DNA of 64,000 nt from Archilochus colubris (taxonomy: Eukaryota; Chordata; Aves; Apodiformes; Trochilidae). This document shows positions 53,901 through 62,900 of the stretch, in pieces. Below the pieces are notes generated by a model, which saw nothing but the letters and a program-made list of their open reading frames with translations, did not search any database and had not been told where the DNA came from. The stretch is taken from assembly GCA_023079485.1 (NCBI GenBank), contig CM041083.1, positions 177,648,480 through 177,712,479 of the forward strand. Direction: 5' to 3'. The position numbers and the translations under genes are program-made. Position 1 is the first letter of the stretch. Every line of letters starts with the position of its first letter.

Positions 53901-56900
53901 TGGTTGCTAATAAACAGCAATTGCAATTGTTTCCATAGTGAAGTGGCCAAGGAGAAGATTCTCTACTAGAAGGACATGTTCTACATGTCCTTAGAAACAA
54001 ATCATCTTTAAACTATTGCTTGATGAAAAATGTGCATGTCTGAGCATGCTGTAGGAGGGCCTGCAAGTCAACTACTCCCTTGCCAAAGGAAGAGAGATGT
54101 GGCAGATCTCAGTGTTTTGCCATTATTAGGTCTGTAGCCAGAAGAAGTCCCCATCTCGAGGTCAGGAGCCTGGCATTAAGAGTCACAACAGCCAAAAGAC
54201 TGAACATTGAAATATTGCTACCAGCCAGAAAAAAAAAAAAAAAGCTATGAAAAGAGGCACAGGAAAACTCTAACCCTGCATGATACTGCAGTGGGAAGTC
54301 TGAAGCATTCTTTAGTCTGGTCAGAGGGGAAAAAATAGTGCCAAGAAAGATGTTCTTGAACTGTACCAGTACTTTAAAGAGTTTCAGAAAGACTTGAGGA
54401 TGGGTCTGTTTAAACCAAGAGGGGAACAGGAAAATATGGGCTCTGGAGACCAGTGCTTGGATTAAGAATGAATAGCAGTGTTTTTTTGTTAATATGTGAC
54501 CAATAACAAATGCATTTTTCTGTTTTAGAAAGTACTGACAAAACTCCTTACATTGAAGTAAAAATTTCAAAAATGCTGGGATACCAATTGTATTTCATAA
54601 TGTTTACAATTAAATAAATATGTATCTGGGAGGTTTTTTTCCCCTTCATCCTTTTTATACTAATGTGAAGTTAGGAAGGACTTTTTATTTCTCTTTTAGA
54701 ATATAGTGTCACAGGCTTTCTGATTTTTCTGTGACTCACTGAACAGCCTTTTCATATATCCAGAATGGTTTGATTTACTATTAACACAGAGGAGTGGGGA
54801 TGACATGATTAGTGTAGAAGTCTATACAGCATAACTTTGAAAATTTCTCTATTTTGCTTAGTGTTTACCTATGACATGAAGAGCTGGCTGGTCTTCTCCG
54901 TGCATCAGAGCCACCATCACTATAGTACGGGTGAGGCAGTGCCAGGAAGCTACCTATGGAGCAAAGGCTCAATGCATGGATTTAGCAAAGGTTCCTCTGA
55001 CTCCTCAGAAAGCCCTGGCCTCTTGATGCTTCTAGAAAGTTGGAAGCATTGGGCTGTTTTCAGTTTGTCATTCATGTCTAAAAGCTTTTAAAATAATGTG
55101 TTGTACAAAGCTATCAGGCAGAGTTTAAAAGTTGGCTGTTCCATCTACTGTAAATCTGCTTTTGTTCTTCTATTCAACTGTATAGAGTGTTTGTAATACC
55201 CAGAGGAGGGCTCCAAGTCCAAACTGAGAAAACTTGTGGTAGTTTTAGAAATGAATCTGTCTGAGGCATTATTTTAGTATATCCATTATTTCATTAAACT
55301 CTCTTATAGTTTAGGACACAACCGTAAGTATTTTCCCAAAGCTTCCCTAAGACTTTTGATCTGTCTTCCCAGAGGACAAAAGAAGCCTGAAAAATGACAT
55401 TTAAAGATATGAGTACTGACTCCTCCTCTCCCTTCATAAACTTTAAATGAAGTTCAGTCTCTTTCTTTGGGAACAGCCTTTCAAATTAACAGAGAAATGT
55501 CATACACTGGCTAGGTGAGCTGTGCTTGGTGGAGGAACAAATCACAGAATCATTAAGGTTGAAAGAGACCTCTAAGATCACCAAGTCCAACCATCAAACT
55601 AACCACCACCATACCTGCTAGACCATGCCCTGAAGTCATGTCTACACATTTTTTTAACACCTCTGGGGATGGTGACTTCATCACCTCCCTGAGCATCCTG
55701 TTCCAATGCTTGACCACTCTCACAGTAAAGAAATTTTTCCTGCTATCCAGTCTAATTATTTTCTAATATCAAATCACCTCCCATCAACAACCAGCCAGTC
55801 TTCATCCCATTGTTTAATTCAGAAAGCCATTCCCCAGGTGTGAATGCCTGTGCTTACTCATCTTCTTCCTGACTTCTTTGTCTGATCTTACACTGACCCC
55901 TCTGAACATCCCTTATTTTCCCTCAGATGTCCCCAAGGAGCAGCGGCTGCAGGCGGTACAGGCAGCCATCATGCTGATGTCTGATGAGAGCCGGGAGGTT
56001 TTGCAGACCCTGCTGTGCTTCCTCAGTGATGTCACCTCTGTGGAAGAGAATCAGATGACTCCTATGAACATAGCTGTTTGTCTGGCCCCGTCCCTCTTCC
56101 ATCTTAACATAGTGAAGAAGGAAAGCTCACCTAGGTAAGTTTCTTTACACTATAAATAGTCATGTTCTTCATACTGGAGAAGCTGTGGATGCCCTCTCCC
56201 TGGAAGTGCTGAAGGCCAGGCTGGATGGGCTTTGAGCATCCTGGTCTAGAGGGAGATGTCCTTGCCCACACAGAGGGGTGGGAACTAGATGATCTTGAAG
56301 CTCCTTTCCAATGCAGACCATTCTATGATACCACAAAATGTTGCTTTCAGTGTTTCTAAAGGCATGCAGGATAAAATTTTCTAGAGCATCTGCTTTCCAG
56401 CAAATGTTTTACAGGGCATGACTTCAGTAAGAGGGGAAAGCCCTTGCTGCAGAGCCAGTAGCACAACTGCACGTACACAGAGGTGTGTTTGCAAGCCCAG
56501 CAGGTGTTTCTAGCCCCCTGTTGGGAATATGGAGTGTCTGCTTTCCATGCAAAATTTCAGTGGGGTACTGTTGAGTTTTGCATGAGTCATGTCATCTTCA
56601 TTGAAGGGAAAGGGCCTGATTTTGCTCTGGTAGAAGTCAAAGATTGACTGTATTTTGAAGGATTTTAAATACACAGATATAGATTTCCAGTGTGTGTTTT
56701 TTCACACTGTATTTTCTGGCTACATGCTGCCCCTTGGATTACTGAATTTCAGGCCTCATTAAGATGGTATGCAACAGGGTGAATATAGACTAAACAAGGC
56801 ATAGATGTCCCTTCTGACTTTTGGGGCTTTCCTCCATCTGGTTCAGAGTACACTTAGATTGATGGTCATTCACATGTATCACCAGGATCTGAGCAAGCAC

Positions 56901-59900
56901 ATGAAGCAGTAACAACATAAAACACTGTACATCACATCTGTTGGAAGTCCATTCCAAAATGTACAACACCTGAAGCAGGATATACATCATCTTTCCTGTT
57001 TTTACCTTTGGTTCAACAATATTTTAGGTAAACATTTTTCCTTCTAAAAAGGTCCAACAGTCTGAGCTCAATAAAAAGTAAAGGTAGGCTTTTCTTTATG
57101 CTGTTTTAAACATCCTGGTGCTGTTTGTTTGCTTTCATATTAAAAAGACTCAGCTCTCTTTACCTGAGACACTGAATTCAATTACAGAGTAATACAGAAA
57201 AAATATGCAACAGGGAAGCCAGATCAGAAGGACCTCAGTGAAAACCTGGCAGCTACTCAGGGACTTGCTCACATGATAATGGAATGCAACAAACTTTTTG
57301 AGGTAAGTGAGAGACTCAAACAGCATTATTCATGGCCACATTGTGCAGAATCCTTTGAAGTATTTTTGTTTACACTTACATTTTCTGTCTTGTATTAACT
57401 CAGAGACTGATGGTCCCTCACTTATTTGTAAACTTGCTCAACCTAAAGTTTGTTTATCTCATTTCTTTATGAATGTTCTCTTCTAGCATTCAAATATACC
57501 ACTACTAAATATGCAAGGTAATTGCTCTATGGCAGTTTTCAACCCAAATTATTGAATTAGGAAATTCTAGTCTAATTAAAATAAAAATTAGCTGGTTTAA
57601 TATTTCATACTATTATAATACTTCTAGCACCTCATTTAAAACTTTTCATATAAAAAAGAAAAGTTGATACACTTTATTTCCCTGTGTCTTGTAATAAAGT
57701 TAATATTGCATAGGGAGATGCAGTCTCCCTGCATCTTTCACTGCAGGTGCAGGAGAGAAAATGCTCCTATCTCCCTTCCCCAACATTTCTAAAGGGTAGA
57801 GGAGTAACATGGATGTGTTGGCATGCAGCTGATCAGTCTAATTTTGTCCTGCATGAGCAGTGCTATTCTGAGCCATGAACGGTTTCATTATACTGCTCTA
57901 ATGTCTCTTCTTATGTTAGAAGATGGAAATAGGTATCCATTTTACAGAGCACAGACTCATTGCAATTGGATGTCAAATGGTCCATCAGCCTGGAAACACA
58001 TTGCCTTCAGGAAAAGTTCTCAGCAGTTTTTCCCTATGTGTTTCCCTCTCTTTTGTGGCACAGGTTCCACATGAGATGGTCACCCAGTCCCGAAACTCCT
58101 ATGTTGATGCAGAAGTGCATTCTCCCACCCTAGATGAGCTGGGGAAACAAGCAGACGAGGAAGGAGGCAGCTATCAGATGTACCTGGAAAGTCTCATGCA
58201 GAATCTCCAGAAAGAAGCAAAAGAGAAATTCAAAGGATGGGTGACGTGTTCCAGTATGGAGAACACAGAACTTGCCTACAAAAAGGTAATTTGAGGAGAT
58301 GTGGCAGAAGCAGTAAATCAACCAAAACAAAATACAGCCTAACTGTGGGACACCCTGACTTTCTTCATGACTAAATACATACCCTTCTGTCTGGTGTGGA
58401 ACACTGTTATTTACTTTATTTTTACAAGACTACTAAAAGCAGTTAAAAACATAATATGATAGTGATTGAAGTAGGACATTCCAGAAGAAGTCACACAAAG
58501 CAACCTAAGGTCTCCAAAATTGAAAAAGTAAGTGTTGCAGCAAGCAACACAACCAGAATGTGAGCTGAGACTTTAAACAGATACCATCACATGGGTAAGT
58601 TCTTGAACTGGGGAAGAGGCAGAATTTCTGACCTTCTCCTCTTGTTTGCCAGCATTTTGGAGAACACGACCAGAACATAGATATTAAAAGATGGTTTTAG
58701 GTTTCCACTGCTTTACTTAGCCAGGATAACCATATGGCCAGTTCTAGACCTGATCCTCTTGCCTTTGTTTGCAGTGGACTTTTGATACCTGCAACTTTTA
58801 TAAAAAATTCTGAAGTTGTTTCATGCTCCATCACTTCTGCAGGGAGAACCAGATGGGTGCAGCCAGAAGGAGGGTGCTGCAGGGTCCCTGGAGACAGTGG
58901 AGTTCAGGGCTGCTGGAAATGCAATGACAAAACAGTTTTCTGCAAACCAGCAGCAGCCAGTGAGAGGAGGGGATGGATTAGGGGTGGGTGATACTAGTTA
59001 GGGGAAGCACACAGGGAGGAACATGGGATCCAGATAGTGAGAGGGTGGGAGCTCTTAGGCAGCATTTTTCCTACTTAGGCAGTTGCACCCCCTCTCTTAG
59101 GGCAAAGAAATCATGGTTACTCTGTTTTGTAACCACCTTCTGTGAGTGACCCCTCCAGGAAGGAATTGTAGGAGGCTGGGGAGGGAGTAACAGGGCTCAG
59201 GTGGGAGTAGGATGGTGGGAGAGGGAAGGGAATGAAGAAGGGCACGCACAGGACTGAGACTGCAGAGGGGACTGGGAGCACCTGGGGCTCCAGGGCAGGA
59301 GGAACAGAGACCTGAGAGCTTTGGGAAGAAGCAATTATAACAACATAAAATAATTTGGGGTGGAATTTTCTGGGGACACAATTCTGGTTCTGTGGGAGGT
59401 GCTGGAGGTTTCTGGAGTGTTAGTGTTGGTGTGTGAGGAGGCCAGGGTAGGAAGGGGTTGGAAAAGCAGGGCTTGCAAGATCCAGTTAATGTGTTTCCTG
59501 CCTGAAATATGGCAGCCCTAAAACCATGCAGAAATGCTGTATGTGTGGAATTTAGGATATACATCTTTTAAGTAGCCTTGCACTTTCCAATCCTCTGACT
59601 GCACACTGTGGAGGTGTAGCAAGTAACGTGAGCCATGGGATAGGAGTTATCAAGCAGTTTGCATGTTCCTTCTTTGAAAGGCATTTACCAAATGCTTCCC
59701 CTGTGGCTATTTTGAGGAGCAAACATCTGTGTATCTGACACATAAGTGAATCAACATGTGTACTGCTCTTCCACCAATTAACCAGGAGAGTTAATTGACC
59801 CTCTGTCACAGCTAGAGTCAGATTGCCCAAGGTGGTATCTTTATTTCAGCCCATGGTTTCAGTCTGTCCCTTCAGCTGTTTTTACTTCTACACAGATATC

Positions 59901-62900
59901 CTACATTACAGACAGGATGCTCGGGGTTGAAAAAGAGTCTGTCACACTAGAAGTAATACAAAAACTCCGCTGACACTATGGCAAATGGTCCAGAAATGCA
60001 CTGGTTGGAGAGCAGAAGTAATATATCACTTCAGTTTTCCATCCAGGGCTAGTATGACTGTTTTCACACACAGAAGAGCAGCAGCAACAATAGTTGTAGT
60101 GACTGGCACAGAAATATGAATGCTTTTAAGCTGAAGCCAGATATCCATACCAAGATTTTGTCCTCAGTTACCCTCTGTTGTATATATGCATATAGACCGT
60201 GGTGTTTTATGTTCTTTGTTACTTACTCCAGGTTGGGGATGGGAACCCCCTAAGGCTTTGGAAAGCCTCAGTTGAAGTTGAAGCTCCCCCATCAGTTGTT
60301 CTGAACAGAGTGCTAAGGGAACGTCACCTCTGGGATGAGGACTTCTTGCAGTGGAAGGTGGTGGAGAGCCTGGACAAGCAGACAGAAGTTTATCAGTATG
60401 TTTTGAACAGCATGGCTCCTCATCCAGTCCGAGATTTTGTTGTTCTAAGGTAAGCTCAGGGCAGTTCCCCAGTAGCTTTGCTTCCTGAGATGCATGCAAG
60501 GAAGATCTGGCCTTATCTCAGCCTTTGCATCTGTATTATTGCACTTTCAGAACTTTACTGGGCAGCAGAGTTGATTCCTCAAACTGAATTAAAATTGTAC
60601 ATCTAGAGCATGCTGACCTTTTCTCTGATGTAATTTGAGCAGTACGTACTCCCGAGGCCATAAGTATAATTTGTTTCTTAGAACAGATGTCTGGTAATAG
60701 CTGCTGTTCTCTCTTAGCTTTGTTTGTTGTCAAAACAGTGGAAATGGAACCCAACTGTTTTTTTACACTGCTTTTGCTCTTCTCTGGGGAATGTTTGATG
60801 TTTAGGAGGCAAATGTTTAGTAAAGAAGATAGTGATGCTTTTAAGCTAAGATTGTTACACGGTGTCTATGTAAGTTGTTATTTTATCTTTGCAGTTGGAG
60901 AAATGCTAACCCATAAAAATCCTAGTGTAGAAATGAACAGAAAGAGGGCGCAGTTATCTATTCTGATGGCCTTTCAGGGGATGACATCTCTCAAATGTGT
61001 ATCTGTGTATCAATACTCTAAATTCAGGCCCAGTTTTGCCATTGTCTGTCTGCCCATAAGAACAGGTGACAAATTCCTCTTATGCACTTTCTGCCTTTGA
61101 AATCCTGTCTCCTTGCTTGCCAGGAGCTATTGTGGAGCTGTTGACATATTTCACTTACAGGGTCAGTCCTACAGTTATTTATTTCAATTTGGTTTTGTGC
61201 ATTCCTGTTCTTGGTCTCTGCTGTTTTTGAATGAAATGCTGTGACAGAGAAATACTAAGCAGTTTTGAAAAAGGGAATAGTCCCATGAGTCAGAATTGTG
61301 TTAGTGGGAACAAAGACTGAAGGAAAAAGATGAGACCAATAAAAAATGACTAATAACACACACCTTTTATGAACTTCTGTATTATCCTAGAGATTAGTAA
61401 CAAGAAGATATTGTCAGTATAAGGGAAGAGTTATTGGAACTTTTACAGGAAGATTTAAAAAGTATTTTCTGTAAGTTCTTTATAATAGTAAAACAGCAGT
61501 CCTCCCACTACTTGAATTCTTTTGTCTTCCCACAGTAATATATACTGGGATAAATTAATGATTTAATGATTAATTTTCTTATATAATATTATGGACTTAA
61601 ACCAGTGATAAATCTGGCTCACTGCATAGCAGCAAAAAGATTTCCTGGGAGAGGTAGGGAAGTTTTGATGATCATAATTCTGTCCTGCTACTTGCCACCT
61701 AGTCCAGTATTAGATTTCATGGTGGTTTATGTTCTTTAAAGACCTGCTGTGCAGTCACATCACTTAAAGGAAAATCTTGCCATTGAGTTCTCATTCTTCT
61801 CACTAACCCAGGCAGAATAACCCCCAAGGACTGAAATACATATCATAAAACAGAATCCTGGTGGGTTTTTAAGGGCTGAAAACAGCCGTCAGGCAGATCT
61901 GTCAGATTATGTTGTTTATCTCTTTTGATTTATAGCATTAAGTCTAGAGCAAGGTTAACCAGCAATGTTGCAGTTAATTTGATACCTTATGATTGGCGGG
62001 AAGTGAACAGTGAAATTATAATTCACCTCTGGGGACATGAAATAATATGTTTTAACAGACACCAATTTTCCCCTTCCTAATCAAACTTTTGGCTGTGAAT
62101 AGGTGAACTTAGATGGTCTTCTTTTTGGTTTTTTTTTTTTAATTTGCCAGTCATAACAAGGGTATTAAACTCCCCTGAGAAGGCTCTAATGGTAAGAATA
62201 CAGAGGTGTTATTTTATACTCCTGGGATCTGATGCAGCTTTCAGCTGCTCTACAGAAACATCACTTTTAATTCAAGATTCCTCAAGTATTTAATGTCCAC
62301 TAAGTATCACAGTATCTGAGTTAGCTGTTATGCTCATTTTACCTACTGTAAAACATTTAGAGAAGTAGAAAAATTGGCCTAAATCTGTACAACTGGGAAG
62401 AGGCATCATAACTCTTCTGTGGTCTCTGGGATTCATGTTTTTCTACTTCACAAACAGCCCAAGTCAGTGCCATGTTGTTACCAAAATGATATGGTCACAT
62501 CTAAGTACCACACTTGTGCAAGCATTCACAGATCTGAGGTTAAGTATTAAAATTGAGGTCTCCTGAACTGGGTGGAAGCACATGAGGGAGGCTAAAAACA
62601 TGGGAGAGGGGAAAAATGAAAGGAAATTCTGTTTTAATACCCTTGAAGCATGTTCTGGCAGTTCCAGAAGTCAATGTGGGTAGTAGTGAGGATTTCTGCT
62701 ATGCTAAGCCATACTTGTGCTTCCATAACTCTGCATGGATGTGAAGTGACAAGTCAGCCTTTGCTGGGTGGCTTATGCTCACTTTATCTCCTTTCCAGAG
62801 CTTTTGTCTGCAGAAGGTGTAACATGCCCTGTAATGTAAAAACAAACTTTTCCACCTGGAGCATGCAGCAATTTAAATGTGTGTCTATTCCCCATCATGG

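Noticed and set aside
57923..58063. Extension of exon 10 upstream of the acceptor (open frame starts at 57923)
   Set aside because: A good acceptor (gcacag) at 58063 and homology beginning exactly at VPHE show the upstream part is intron.
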